From Bifidobacterium tissieri (GTDB lineage: Bacteria; Actinomycetota; Actinomycetes; Actinomycetales; Bifidobacteriaceae): a DNA stretch of 64,000 bases. Location of the stretch: the NCBI RefSeq assembly GCF_002259645.1, contig NZ_MWWV01000015.1:16357-80356 (forward strand), read 5' to 3'. The position numbers were made by a program, and so were the translations under genes. The notes under the pieces are model-generated. The model was not told the DNA's origin and did no database searches. It saw only the letters and a program-made list of their open reading frames with translations. Positions 26,582-35,231 of the stretch are shown here, piece by piece. How positions within the stretch are numbered: position 1 is the stretch's first letter; every line of letters starts with the position of its first letter.

Positions 26582-26773
26582 CTGCGGGTTTGTTGTGCAG
26601 ACCGTTTTGACCAGCAGTGTGGAGGTTGTCATACTGCGGGTTCGTCGGGGTGATGTGTGAAACCCGCAGTGAGGTACTTTCTTCACTGCGGGTTTGTTAT
26701 GCAGACCATTTGTACCTGCAGTAAGCCCCTTGTTTCGCTGCGGGTTCGTTGCATGGAATGACTGGACCCGCAG
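26582..26773. repeat. Array A of the 52-bp-phased palindromic repeat (four units)
   Basis: Four 36-nt imperfect palindromes start at 26582, 26634, 26686 and 26738, exactly 52 bp apart, with 16-bp spacers. Each begins CTGCGGGTT(T/C)GT and ends close to ACCCGCAG (units 1 and 3 have one or two changes). The same element forms array B at 56690-56996. 52 is not a multiple of 3, so it is not protein-coding. No CRISPR geometry: the spacers are short and related. Confidence 0.85.
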
Positions 26774-26849
26774 TGTTGATTCGGGTTCGCTCCCTGCACT
26801 CGTCGTAATCTCGGAATCATTGATACCAATGCCGATACCCATATACAAA

Positions 26850-26883
26850 TAATCCCCGTCCGGATCAGCCCGGGCGGGGATTA
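26850..26883 (-). terminator. Terminator of the Rpf-like gene
   Basis: TAATCCCCG (26850-26858) pairs with CGGGGATTA (26875-26883) around a 16-nt loop with internal pairing, followed on the minus strand by ATTTGTAT. It lies 54 bp beyond the Rpf-like stop. Confidence 0.7.
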
Positions 26884-26936
26884 CGTATGAGATCGGTCGG
26901 TTGCGATCGGCAGATCGGCGAATCAGCGCATCAGTA

Positions 26937-27983
26937 TCAGTAGCTGTGGTGGGACAACCAATACGTGTAGGCCTGCTGGATTCCGCCGTAACGGTCGTTG
27001 CAGTAGCCGATGAACCACTTGAGCTGAGTCTGGTAGTTGGTCTTCCAGTCGGCGCCGGCGGAAGCCATCTTGCTGCCGGGCAGTGCCTGCGGCAGGCCGT
27101 ATGCGCCGGAGGATGCGTTGGTGGCCGTCACATTCCAACCGGATTCGTGGTTGATGATGTACACCATGCCGGTGAAGTCGGCTTCCGTGTAGCCGTTGGA
27201 CAGCAGGTAGTCATGTGCCCACTGCTGCATGTCGCTGGCAGGAATGGTGGTGCCGATGTCGTTGGACGACGAATCGGACGAACCGGCGTCGCTCTTGTTG
27301 GACGTGCTCGGCGTGGAGGAGGCCGTGCTGCCGGTGCCGATAAGCACCACCTTGTTCACAGGGGCCTTCTTCACGTAGGAGCTGATCGTGTTGCTGGAGA
27401 CGACGTTGCCGCCGGACTTGGTGACCAGGTTCGTGGCCTCCATCACGCCGGCCTCGCCCTCGGTCTTCACCTTGGTGGTGCCTGCGGGCAGGGAGTCGGT
27501 CTTCTCCTCGACGGTGTTGAACGGAATCTCGGTGTCGGCGGTCTCGATGGTGCTGCCGGCACGCTCGATGGTGATGGTGGTCGACTCGGTGACCTTGGTG
27601 TCAAGGCTGGGGGAGACGGAATCCTCCGGCTCCAGGGTGATGCTGCCCTGATCCAGCACGGACTTGACGTCGGTGAAGTCGGTGCCCAGCACCAGGCGGG
27701 ATTCGCCGTTGATGACGACCTTCACATAGGCGGTGTTGGCGTCGGACCCGCGGGCGTCGCCACGGGATGCCGCCTTGAACGCGTTGACCTCGTCGCTCTT
27801 GGTGGCGGAGTACGAGGAGATGCTCTGCTGCGCATGAGTGGGGTTCGTCTGATAGAAGTCACGGGAGACGATGCCGCCGCCGATCAGCAGTGCCGCGGCC
27901 GCGCTTCCGGCTGCAATACGCATCCACTGACGTTTGGTAAGGCGTTTGAGGATAAATTCCTTCGGTTTGCGATGACTCGCCAT
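26937..27983 (-). CDS. Rpf-like G5-domain peptidoglycan hydrolase
   Basis: 348 residues, AAGGAG before the start. A basic N-terminus with one hydrophobic segment (22-40) serves as export signal or anchor. Residues about 85-140 resemble the ubiquitin-like DUF348 module, 140-205 a G5 domain (VTESTTITIERAGSTIETADTEIPF...GEAGVMEATNLV), then a Ser/Thr/Asn-rich linker, and a lysozyme-like catalytic domain: YIINHESGWNVTATNASSGAYGLPQALPGSKM (catalytic Glu near residue 285). This is the architecture of resuscitation-promoting-factor-like muralytic enzymes that cleave glycan strands at division or regrowth. Transcribed alone, ending at a hairpin. Confidence 0.85.
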   Translation of the reverse strand: MASHRKPKEFILKRLTKRQWMRIAAGSAAAALLIGGGIVSRDFYQTNPTHAQQSISSYSATKSDEVNAFKAASRGDARGSDANTAYVKVVINGESRLVLGTDFTDVKSVLDQGSITLEPEDSVSPSLDTKVTESTTITIERAGSTIETADTEIPFNTVEEKTDSLPAGTTKVKTEGEAGVMEATNLVTKSGGNVVSSNTISSYVKKAPVNKVVLIGTGSTASSTPSTSNKSDAGSSDSSSNDIGTTIPASDMQQWAHDYLLSNGYTEADFTGMVYIINHESGWNVTATNASSGAYGLPQALPGSKMASAGADWKTNYQTQLKWFIGYCNDRYGGIQQAYTYWLSHHSY

Positions 27984-28050
27984 GAATCTCCTTAGATCGA
28001 CCGATAAGGCTCACACTGCCTCCATATTCTACCGATCGGTTATGACGAGG

Positions 28051-28091
28051 GAAAAAATTCCGGTGCGGCGTACACCGTGTCGCCACACCGG
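28051..28091 (-). terminator. Intrinsic terminator of the thioredoxin gene
   Basis: On the minus strand an 11-bp stem (28081-28091 with 28060-28070, one mismatch) is followed directly by AATTTTTTCCC. A textbook rho-independent terminator 76 bp beyond the thioredoxin stop. Confidence 0.85.
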
Positions 28092-28166
28092 AAGTGGTAT
28101 ATGCGTCGGGATATGTGAACGTCGGACGTTACCCGGACTAACTGGGCCTACGTCGTCTAGCTCGCA

Positions 28167-28508
28167 TTACTCGGCCTTGGGAGCGTCCTCCAGCTCCTTC
28201 ACCTTGCCGATCAGCGTCTCGAGATCGGAAGGACGCAGCGCGCCGGCCTGCTTGAACACCACTTCGCCGTTGCGGATCGCGATCAGCGTGGGCACCGCGG
28301 AGATGCCGGCCGCCTGGGCAAGACCCTGCTGCTGGTCGATATCCACCTTGGCGAAGTACACGTCGTCGTGGGTCTCCGAAGCCTTTTCAAAGGTCGGGCC
28401 GAATGCACGGCACGGACCGCACCACGTGGCCCAGAAATCGATGAACACCAGCGGGTTCTTGGTGATCGTCTCTTCGAAGTTTTCGGTGGTCAGCTCATGG
28501 GTCGCCAT
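28167..28508 (-). CDS. trxA: Thioredoxin
   Basis: 113 residues from ATG 28508, with AGGAGG 8 nt upstream. The active site FWATWCGPCRAFGP (redox Cys pair near residues 31 and 34), the Asp in FIDFWA, and the cis-proline in SAVPTLIAIRNGEVV identify a canonical thioredoxin. It reduces protein disulfides in the cytosol, recharged by thioredoxin reductase (not in this window). Confidence 0.95.
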   Translation of the reverse strand: MATHELTTENFEETITKNPLVFIDFWATWCGPCRAFGPTFEKASETHDDVYFAKVDIDQQQGLAQAAGISAVPTLIAIRNGEVVFKQAGALRPSDLETLIGKVKELEDAPKAE

Positions 28509-28753
28509 AATCGTCCTCCTATCGCGTGCGTCGCGTCCGCATCGCTTTCTGTGATGGAAGACCGCGCGCAACCGCACATCAATGGGTAAATCGCTACCAG
28601 CATCTCATAGCGGACCGCGACACGACAGTGGGTAAGCTCATGGCGCAGGATCGTCGACGGGTGTTCCACGTTGCGTGATTTCCCACGATTCGTGTCGCGT
28701 TTGCAAAGGCCGTCGTCATGAAAAGGTCATGTGGCGGGCTGATAATGGTGGGC

Positions 28754-29377
28754 ATGCCGGTTCTTAATGACGAAGTGCCCGACGAGGGCGACTACGACGC
28801 CTCGCGTCGCCGTGGCGAGTTCGACAACATCACTCCCGATGATTTCATTCGCGGCTCCGATGGCAGCAATCCTCCGGGATGGCTGAGTTCTGCGGAGATC
28901 GATGATCTGCGCGGCAAGATGCCGATCGTGTACGTGGAGGTGGTCCCGGTGCGCGCCGACGACTTCGGCCGCATCTCCAAGGTGGGCACGCTGCTGCACA
29001 TGGGGTCCGACGGCATGATCGAACGTACGCTGATCTGCGGTCGTGTGCTGTTCCATGAATCGTTGCGCGAGGCGGTGGCCCGTAACATCGCCAAGGATCT
29101 GGGCGATATCGCCCTGCCGCTGCTGCCGCTGAGCCTCCAGCCGTTCACCGTGGCGGAGTTCTTCCCCACGCCGGGCGTTTCCGAATTCTACGATCCCCGT
29201 CAGCACGCGGTGACGTTGTGCTATGTGGTGCCGATCGCCGGCGACTGCAAGCCGCAGGACGAGACGCTGGACGTCGAATGGGTGGACCCGGCCGAGGTGC
29301 GACGTCCCGACTTCATGGCGCAGATGGCCGGCGGACATGGCGAGATCCTCCGTCGTGCCATCGGTTGGGCCGGCTGA
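28754..29377 (+). CDS. NUDIX-like protein of the DUF4916 type
   Basis: 207 residues from ATG 28754. GATAAT (28741-28746) ends 7 nt before this codon, so the message is probably leaderless; upstream in-frame ATGs at 28718 and 28745 are less likely. The body (PPGWLSSAEIDDLRGKMPIVYVEVVPVRADDFGRISKVGTLL, then RVLFHESLREAVARNIAKDLGD, then EFFPTPGVSEFYDPRQHAVTLCYVVPIAGD) resembles actinobacterial NUDIX-fold proteins of this type. The canonical Nudix box (GX5EX7REUXEEXGU) is degenerate: LREAVARNIAKDLGD lacks REUXEE. Catalysis is therefore doubtful. It starts a same-strand run with the alpha/beta hydrolase and NudC. Confidence 0.65.
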   Translation: MPVLNDEVPDEGDYDASRRRGEFDNITPDDFIRGSDGSNPPGWLSSAEIDDLRGKMPIVYVEVVPVRADDFGRISKVGTLLHMGSDGMIERTLICGRVLFHESLREAVARNIAKDLGDIALPLLPLSLQPFTVAEFFPTPGVSEFYDPRQHAVTLCYVVPIAGDCKPQDETLDVEWVDPAEVRRPDFMAQMAGGHGEILRRAIGWAG

Positions 29378-29455
29378 CGGCACGGCCGCGTGCGATCACA
29401 CGACAACACGACATATATCGACGAATCAACGGCCAAGGGAAGGACTTGAACGATC

Positions 29456-30325
29456 ATGACCATGACGATTCTGCGGACGACGTATCGCGAACCCGCCGCC
29501 GGTGCGGATCAGGGCGTGCCGGTGGTGTTGGTGCACGCATTCCCGATCGATCATCGGGTGTGGGACGAATGCGCATCCGTGCTGTGCGCGATCAGCGAGG
29601 GCGAGCAGGATCGCCCGTTCGCGCTGTACGGACTGGAGATGCCCGGTGCCGGCGAGTGCCCGGTGCCCTCCGCCGAGCAGACCGGCCCGGTGGCCGACGA
29701 CGGCGCCTACCCTGAGGCCATGGACCGCATGGCGGAGTCGTTCGTTCAGGAGTTCCTCTCCACCGGTCATACCAAGGCCGTGTGGGTGGGCATCTCCATG
29801 GGCGGATACCTCACGCTTGCCGTGCACCGTCTGCATCCCGAGGTGGTGGCCGGCGTGGTGCTGTGTGACACCAAGTCCGAGGGCGACGGTCCGAAGGCCC
29901 GCGCCAACCGTCTGCGCATCGCGAACGTATGCGAGACCGAGCACACCGTGGAGCCGGTCATGCACTTCGCCCAGCCGCAGCCGGACGATTCCGATTTCAA
30001 GAAGTCGCCGGCGTTCATCGACCTGTTCACGCGCTGGATCAACGAACAGCATCCGGAAGGCGTGGCATGGCGTCAGCGCATGGCCGCGGGACGACCGGAC
30101 GAGACGCCGCAGCTCGCGAAGATCACCGTACCCGCCGGTCTGGTGTCCGGCACGCTCGATCCGTCCAGTGCCCCCGATCGCATGCGTCTCATGCTGGAGA
30201 AGATGACCGGCACCGAATGCGCGTTCACCACGGTGTATGACGCCGGACACTTCACCTGCGTGGAAAAGCCCGATGTGGTGGCCCGCGCGATTCTCGACGT
30301 GCAGCATCGCGCGTCCACTATGTGA
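29456..30325 (+). CDS. Alpha/beta hydrolase
   Basis: 289 residues. The fold is evident from VPVVLVHAFPIDHRVWDECA (oxyanion His region), the nucleophile elbow VGISMGGYLTLAVHRLHPEVVAGVVLCDT (Ser near residue 120), the acid near SGTLDPSSAPD, and the catalytic His in YDAGHFTCVEKPDVVARAIL. Substrate (ester, lactone or peptide) cannot be read. It is placed between the NUDIX-like gene and nudC with short gaps (78 and 27 nt), so an operon is likely. Confidence 0.88.
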   Translation: MTMTILRTTYREPAAGADQGVPVVLVHAFPIDHRVWDECASVLCAISEGEQDRPFALYGLEMPGAGECPVPSAEQTGPVADDGAYPEAMDRMAESFVQEFLSTGHTKAVWVGISMGGYLTLAVHRLHPEVVAGVVLCDTKSEGDGPKARANRLRIANVCETEHTVEPVMHFAQPQPDDSDFKKSPAFIDLFTRWINEQHPEGVAWRQRMAAGRPDETPQLAKITVPAGLVSGTLDPSSAPDRMRLMLEKMTGTECAFTTVYDAGHFTCVEKPDVVARAILDVQHRASTM

Positions 30326-30352
30326 TATTCACGAAAGGAAACTACGACAATC

Positions 30353-31423
30353 ATGGCTGACTTCTCGGCGTTCTCCCCGCTGGCGCTTACGCAGACGCTG
30401 CCGTTCCTGCCGCTTGCCCAAGGCACCATCGACTACGAGGTGGACCGCCGCGGTGAGGAGGGGCTGATCGACACATTGCTCGCCGATCCGGCCACGCGCG
30501 TGATGCTCGTCAACCACGGTCTGATCGCCGTGCCGAAGGGACAGGGCGCCAAGGTCGATCTTGAGTCGGCGAAGATCCGTCCCGCGCTCGTACCCGGATC
30601 CTATGTGGTCGACGATGTGCGCGGTCGCAACGGCATCGTCGCGATGTTCCTCGGCACCGACCGCACCGAGTCGGCCAGCGGAACGCATTATGTGGCACTG
30701 GACATCACCCGGGCGGTGCAGACGGTGCCCGACGACGCCCGAATCGGCGCCGATCACGCCTTTGACGGATCGACGGCATCGCCCGTCGCCCGTGCGGCCG
30801 AGATCTTCGACTGGGTGGATCTGCGCGGATTCGCGCCACACGCCAGCGCCCGAGACGCCGGACTGGCCACCAGCGCCGTCACCGTGGGCATCTGGCACGA
30901 CCGTCAGCGATTCTGCCCGTGCTGCGGTTCGCAGGTCCGTCCGGCGCTCGCCGGCTGGGCCCAGCGCTGCACCAACGAATCCGACGGCAACCGCATCCTG
31001 TTCCCCCGCATCGAACCGGCGGTGATCACGCTGATCGTCGATGGCAGCAACCGCGTGCTGCTGCAGCACAACACCGCATGGCGGAACAACCTCTACTCGG
31101 CATCGGCCGGATTCGTGGAGGCCGGCGAGAACCTTGAACATGCCGCCCGTCGTGAGGCCAAGGAGGAGACCGGCATCACGCTCGGCGAGGTGAAATATCT
31201 GGGATCCCAGCCGTGGCCGTTCCCGTCGTCGCTTATGATGGCGTTCAAGGCGCGTGCCCTGAGCACGGAGATTCGCGTGGATCATAAGGAGACCGGCGAC
31301 GCACAGTGGTTCACCCACGACGAGTTCACCAACGCCATGATCACCGGCAGGATCGAGGTGCCGGGCAAAGCCACCATCGCCCGATACATGATCGAGGAAT
31401 GGTACGGTCAGCCGCTCAGCTGA
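30353..31423 (+). CDS. nudC: NAD+ diphosphatase (NudC-type Nudix hydrolase)
   Basis: 356 residues, GAAAGGAA upstream. Domains: an N-terminal NudC region (to about 175), a zinc-ribbon-like segment (FCPCCGSQVRPALAGWAQRCTNE, near 184-206), then the Nudix box GFVEAGENLEHAARREAKEETGI and the NudC-specific SQPWPFPSSLMMAF. It splits NAD(H) into NMN(H) and AMP, and in other bacteria removes NAD caps from RNA. Oddity: E. coli NudC has Cys-x2-Cys twice as zinc ligands; here the last Cys is replaced (CTNE instead of CxxC), with an extra Cys in the first pair. The zinc site may be altered. Confidence 0.88.
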   Translation: MADFSAFSPLALTQTLPFLPLAQGTIDYEVDRRGEEGLIDTLLADPATRVMLVNHGLIAVPKGQGAKVDLESAKIRPALVPGSYVVDDVRGRNGIVAMFLGTDRTESASGTHYVALDITRAVQTVPDDARIGADHAFDGSTASPVARAAEIFDWVDLRGFAPHASARDAGLATSAVTVGIWHDRQRFCPCCGSQVRPALAGWAQRCTNESDGNRILFPRIEPAVITLIVDGSNRVLLQHNTAWRNNLYSASAGFVEAGENLEHAARREAKEETGITLGEVKYLGSQPWPFPSSLMMAFKARALSTEIRVDHKETGDAQWFTHDEFTNAMITGRIEVPGKATIARYMIEEWYGQPLS

Positions 31424-31616
31424 CATGAACTGTCAGCCGATTCCCATACCCCCTTCAGCAAGCGTTTCGTAAGTGTTCGCCCATGCCATACGGCTCTGTT
31501 CACTGCGGGACGAGTGTGGGATTGATCATAGATTGTTCATAACGGCGTTGTCATTTCGACGGGTATAGTGGACAGCGTTGCAAGACGCGATAATCGATCG
31601 CGAGAAATGGAAGATT

Positions 31617-33395
31617 ATGACTGACGACAAGGACTTCGGATACACAGGGTCCGCCGGGGACTCGGCCTTCGATTTCCCCACAGCCGCGGCCCCGTCGCCC
31701 GACGAGGCGCAGACCGTCACCATGATGCCGCTTGGCAACCCCGGCGTTCCCATGGCATCCGGTGCCGCTGCTGGAGCATCCACCGTGGCATTCACCCCTA
31801 TGAACTTCAGCGCGTCCTCTCCCTCGGCCACGGCGGCCGCAGCGACGGCATCCCCCTTCGCTCCAGTGAACGGCGGCACGGTGCCGCCGACGGACAACGG
31901 ACGTGCGGCCTTCGCCGCGGCCGGCGACCCCGATGATGCCGTCATCGCAGTCAAGCATCGCAGGAAGAAGCCGGTGGCACTCATCGTCGTGCTGTCGATT
32001 CTCGCCGCACTCGTCGTGCTGTTCGCCGGCTACGTGTTCGGCGGCCAGCACTACTTCAAGGACAAGGCCGCTCCGGGAGTCTCCCTCGGCGGCATTTCGG
32101 TCGCCGGCCAGACCGCCGATGAACTGAAGACCACGGTGGACAACGCTGTGAAGAACTCCTCCGTGAAGGTGACCACCACCAAGGGTGCGTCCACCACCGC
32201 ATCGCTGTCCGAGCTCGGCGTGACCGTCGACGTGAACAAGACCGTGGATAAGCTGCTTGCCGCCACCAAGAGCAACGCGCTGTCCACCGTCAACCCGTTC
32301 TCCAAGAGCGAGGTCGGCCTCGTCACCTCCACCGACAAGCTCGCCATGAGCACCTATCTGTCCGACAAGCTCATCGGCGACGACGCCCGCGTGGTCAACG
32401 CCAACGTCGAATACAACGCCGACGACAACCGGTTCATCGCCACCGAAGCGCGCGACGGCGAATCGCCGACGATCGACGGCGTGGTCAATGCCGTCAACGC
32501 GCTCGCCACCGATCCGGGCACTACCAAGGTCGTGACCATCGACACCGAAACCGTGTCCGCCCCGATCAGCGACAAGACCGCCACCGACGCGGCCGCCGCC
32601 GCGAACAAGCGCATCGACTCCGACATCGTGATCGGCAACGGCGCATCCAAGAGCTTCACGATTCCCTCCTCCGAGATCGCCAAGTGGATCAAGACCACCG
32701 GCGATCCGACCAAGGGCACCATCGAACTGACCTACGACGAGGATGCCATCAAGTCCTATCTGGCAAGCACCCTGCCCGACAAACTCAAGCAGGATGCCGT
32801 GGCCGAGGAGAACGTCGTCAACAGCAAGGGCACGGTGATCACCACCAGCGTCAAGGGCGTGGATGGCGTGGAGGTGTCCGGCACCGACAACACCGCGACC
32901 CAGGTGCTCACCGCCCTGCAGAACGGCACCGGCGGCGAGATCAAGGCCGACGTCAAGGTGACCAAGCACGAGACCAAGTCCCGTCAGGTCAACTACGACG
33001 TCGAAAACGGCGATCCGCACATGGTGATCAACCTGAGCGAGCAGAAGGCCTACGCCTATAACGGCACCACGCTCGTCAAGACCTTCAACGTCTCCACCGG
33101 CAAGACCAGCACCCCCACCGATACGGGTACGTTCTTCGCCTCGCTGAAGTACCAGACGCAGACCATGCGCGGCGAGGACTATGTCACGCCGAACGTGCAG
33201 TGGATCACCTACTACAACGGAGGTGAGGGCTTCCACGCCGCACCGTGGAACGTCGCCGGCATCGCCAGCGGTACGCCGAAGTCGCATGGCTGCACCAACA
33301 TGAGCACCGACGATGCTAAGTGGGTGTACGACTTCCTGCCGATCGGCGGCATGGTCGAGGTCGTGGGCAGCACCCCCACCTCCGCCGTCCGCTGA
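31617..33395 (+). CDS. L,D-transpeptidase (YkuD) with a membrane anchor
   Basis: 592 residues from ATG 31617 (GGAAG 5 nt upstream); an in-frame TTG at 31578 follows a TATAGT promoter box at 31564. The first 115 residues are a disordered Ala/Pro/Ser-rich cytosolic tail, then KHRRKKPVALIVVLSILAALVVLFAGYVF-type anchor near 118-145. The extracellular part has two tandem peptidoglycan-binding-like modules (about 155-440) and a YkuD domain ending in the catalytic SHGCTNMSTDDAKWVYDFLP (Cys near 565). It makes 3-3 cross-links or attaches proteins to peptidoglycan. Confidence 0.92.
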   Translation: MTDDKDFGYTGSAGDSAFDFPTAAAPSPDEAQTVTMMPLGNPGVPMASGAAAGASTVAFTPMNFSASSPSATAAAATASPFAPVNGGTVPPTDNGRAAFAAAGDPDDAVIAVKHRRKKPVALIVVLSILAALVVLFAGYVFGGQHYFKDKAAPGVSLGGISVAGQTADELKTTVDNAVKNSSVKVTTTKGASTTASLSELGVTVDVNKTVDKLLAATKSNALSTVNPFSKSEVGLVTSTDKLAMSTYLSDKLIGDDARVVNANVEYNADDNRFIATEARDGESPTIDGVVNAVNALATDPGTTKVVTIDTETVSAPISDKTATDAAAAANKRIDSDIVIGNGASKSFTIPSSEIAKWIKTTGDPTKGTIELTYDEDAIKSYLASTLPDKLKQDAVAEENVVNSKGTVITTSVKGVDGVEVSGTDNTATQVLTALQNGTGGEIKADVKVTKHETKSRQVNYDVENGDPHMVINLSEQKAYAYNGTTLVKTFNVSTGKTSTPTDTGTFFASLKYQTQTMRGEDYVTPNVQWITYYNGGEGFHAAPWNVAGIASGTPKSHGCTNMSTDDAKWVYDFLPIGGMVEVVGSTPTSAVR

Positions 33396-33463
33396 CGCCA
33401 TGTCGATTCATGCCGATTCATGACAATGACCGAATGGTAACCGCCTGACGGTAGGCTGGGAGT

Positions 33464-33889
33464 ATGACAGACGAACAGAATACTGAAATGACCGCAAGCG
33501 ACATCGCCGCGGACATCGCCGTTCCGGAACATCTGCTCTACTCCGACGATCACGTGTGGGTCGATGATTCCGTGGACCCGGCGGTGCTCGGCATCACCGA
33601 GTTCGCCACAAGCCAGATCGGCGATCTCGTGTTCGTGGATCTGCCCGAGGTCGGCACCCGCGTCGAGGCCGGCGACGAGATCGTGCAGCTTGAATCCTCC
33701 AAGGCGGTTTCGCCGATGATCAGCCCGGTGGCCGGAGAGGTCAAGTACGTCAACCGCGAGGCGTACGACGATCCCAGCGTCGTTGACACCGATCCCTATG
33801 GTGAGGGCTGGCTGGTCAAGATCGAACTCGACGATGACGAACCCGATCTGCTCAGCGCGGACGAATACGCCAAGGTGGCCCATGACTGA
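33464..33889 (+). CDS. gcvH: Glycine cleavage system H protein
   Basis: 141 residues. The lipoyl site is in VQLESSKAVSPMISPVAGEV (Lys near residue 85), flanked by HVWV, GITEFATSQIGDLVFVDLPEVG and the terminal EGWLVKIELDD. H protein carries the aminomethyl group on lipoyl-lysine, or, in organisms without full glycine cleavage, is a lipoylation hub. No gcvP or gcvT is in the window, but a lipoate ligase gene lies at 47978. TAGGCT ends 6 nt before ATG, hinting at a leaderless start. It overlaps the next gene by 8 nt. Confidence 0.93.
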   Translation: MTDEQNTEMTASDIAADIAVPEHLLYSDDHVWVDDSVDPAVLGITEFATSQIGDLVFVDLPEVGTRVEAGDEIVQLESSKAVSPMISPVAGEVKYVNREAYDDPSVVDTDPYGEGWLVKIELDDDEPDLLSADEYAKVAHD

Positions 33890-35117
33890 CGTCACCAAGA
33901 CGATCGGAGAACCCGACTCCGGGCGCTCCGATCAGCTTTCCGGCTCCGAGGAGCCGATCATCGCGCAGCCCGCCAGCTCAAACTTCGACGCGGCGGGCCG
34001 CTATGAGCGCATCGACATCAAGCCGTTCGCCGTGCGTATCACACGTCGCGTCATCACCCACACGTTCGGCCTGTGGAGTCGCATCTCCACGACCATCGTG
34101 AAACGCATGGGCTGGTTCCCGCGCGTGGAACCCTACGTGGGCTATGGCACCGGTGCCTACTCCCGACTGATCTGCCGCACCGTGTACGCGCCGATCAACC
34201 GCGTGTCCGGTCTGGTGCAGCGTGGCATCCGCAATGCATTCATGGTTCCCGCGGCTGGCATCCGCGTGCGCATCAGCATCGACAACACCGAACTGCGCAC
34301 CGTGCAGGTGGGCGTCTCCGAAGCCTATGACGCCGTGGACAACAGTCGCGCCAAGAGCAGCGAATACGCCATTTCCGATGTGCAGGGCTATCTCGATCTG
34401 GTCACCGAACGCGATCTGACGCCCGGTGTGCATGACGTGTCGTATGTGGTGGACGGACGCCGTCCCTGCCATGCGCCGTTGTACACGTTCCCCGCCGACG
34501 CGGAGGTCGGCATCATCTCCGACGTGGACGACACCGTGATGGTCACGCAGGTTCCCAAACTGTGGCGGGCCGTATACAACATGCTGTTCCTGAACCCGAG
34601 CAAACGCATGTCCGTGCCGTCGATGTCGGTGTTCTATTCGAAGCTGAGCGAGCAGTTCCCCGATGCGCCGTTCTTCTACCTGTCGACGTCGCCGTGGAAT
34701 GTGGAGAGTTCGATCCGTCATTTCATCGACGAGCATGGATTCCCCGAAGGCCCGCTGTTGCTGCGTGACCTCGATCCGCGTCCCAAGACGTTCATTCCGA
34801 CCGGTGTGCAGCACAAGCTCGAGTTCGTGGAACAGCTGATGGCCGACTTCCCGCGTATGCGGTTCATCCTGATCGGCGACGACGGGCAGAAGGACCCGAC
34901 CACGTATGCGACGATCGCCCGTCGATACCCCGGTCGTGTGATCGCCATCGGCATTCGCCAGCTGTCTCCCGGCGAATCCGGCCGCCCGCTGCAGCGAGTG
35001 ACGGGCGTGACCGCATCGCGGCCCACACCGGTAACCGACGTTCCGGTGTTCTACGGCCTCAACGGCGTGAATCTGATGAAGACGATGCTGCCGTATCTGC
35101 GCAACCTGTTCAAGTAA
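33882..35117 (+). CDS. App1-like phosphatidate phosphatase family protein (DUF2183)
   Basis: 411 residues from ATG 33882, overlapping gcvH by 8 nt. The catalytic region has the HAD-type motif VGIISDVDDTVMVTQVPKLW (DxDDT near residue 210), FFYLSTSPWNVESSIRHFIDEHGFPEGPLLLRDL, and FILIGDDGQKDPTTYATIARRYPGRVIAIGIR, which are the hallmarks of the App1 family named after yeast Mg-dependent phosphatidate phosphatase. The first 60 residues are polar and probably disordered. Function in bifidobacteria is unknown; a lipid phosphatase role is inferred. The coupling to gcvH by overlap is unexplained. Confidence 0.82.
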   Translation: MTDVTKTIGEPDSGRSDQLSGSEEPIIAQPASSNFDAAGRYERIDIKPFAVRITRRVITHTFGLWSRISTTIVKRMGWFPRVEPYVGYGTGAYSRLICRTVYAPINRVSGLVQRGIRNAFMVPAAGIRVRISIDNTELRTVQVGVSEAYDAVDNSRAKSSEYAISDVQGYLDLVTERDLTPGVHDVSYVVDGRRPCHAPLYTFPADAEVGIISDVDDTVMVTQVPKLWRAVYNMLFLNPSKRMSVPSMSVFYSKLSEQFPDAPFFYLSTSPWNVESSIRHFIDEHGFPEGPLLLRDLDPRPKTFIPTGVQHKLEFVEQLMADFPRMRFILIGDDGQKDPTTYATIARRYPGRVIAIGIRQLSPGESGRPLQRVTGVTASRPTPVTDVPVFYGLNGVNLMKTMLPYLRNLFK

Positions 35118-35231
35118 GTTCTGTAGCCGTCATGTCCGTTGCCTGGCATGACCTGATACGTGGTGATCGCCCATAGCCTATCGTGGACGTGAGTGTCACA
35201 ATCCTGCGAATTAAGTGAGATACTGAAATTT

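Noticed and set aside
25884..26653. Protein-coding genes over the 51-bp array in several frames
   Set aside because: Open frames on both strands follow from the 51-bp period and high GC. None has a ribosome site or non-repeat coding sequence.
25867..26773. CRISPR array
   Set aside because: The intervals look regular, but the 16-bp spacers of the 52-bp array are too short and partly conserved, the repeats are degenerate, and no cas genes are present. The 51-bp array has no invariant repeat.
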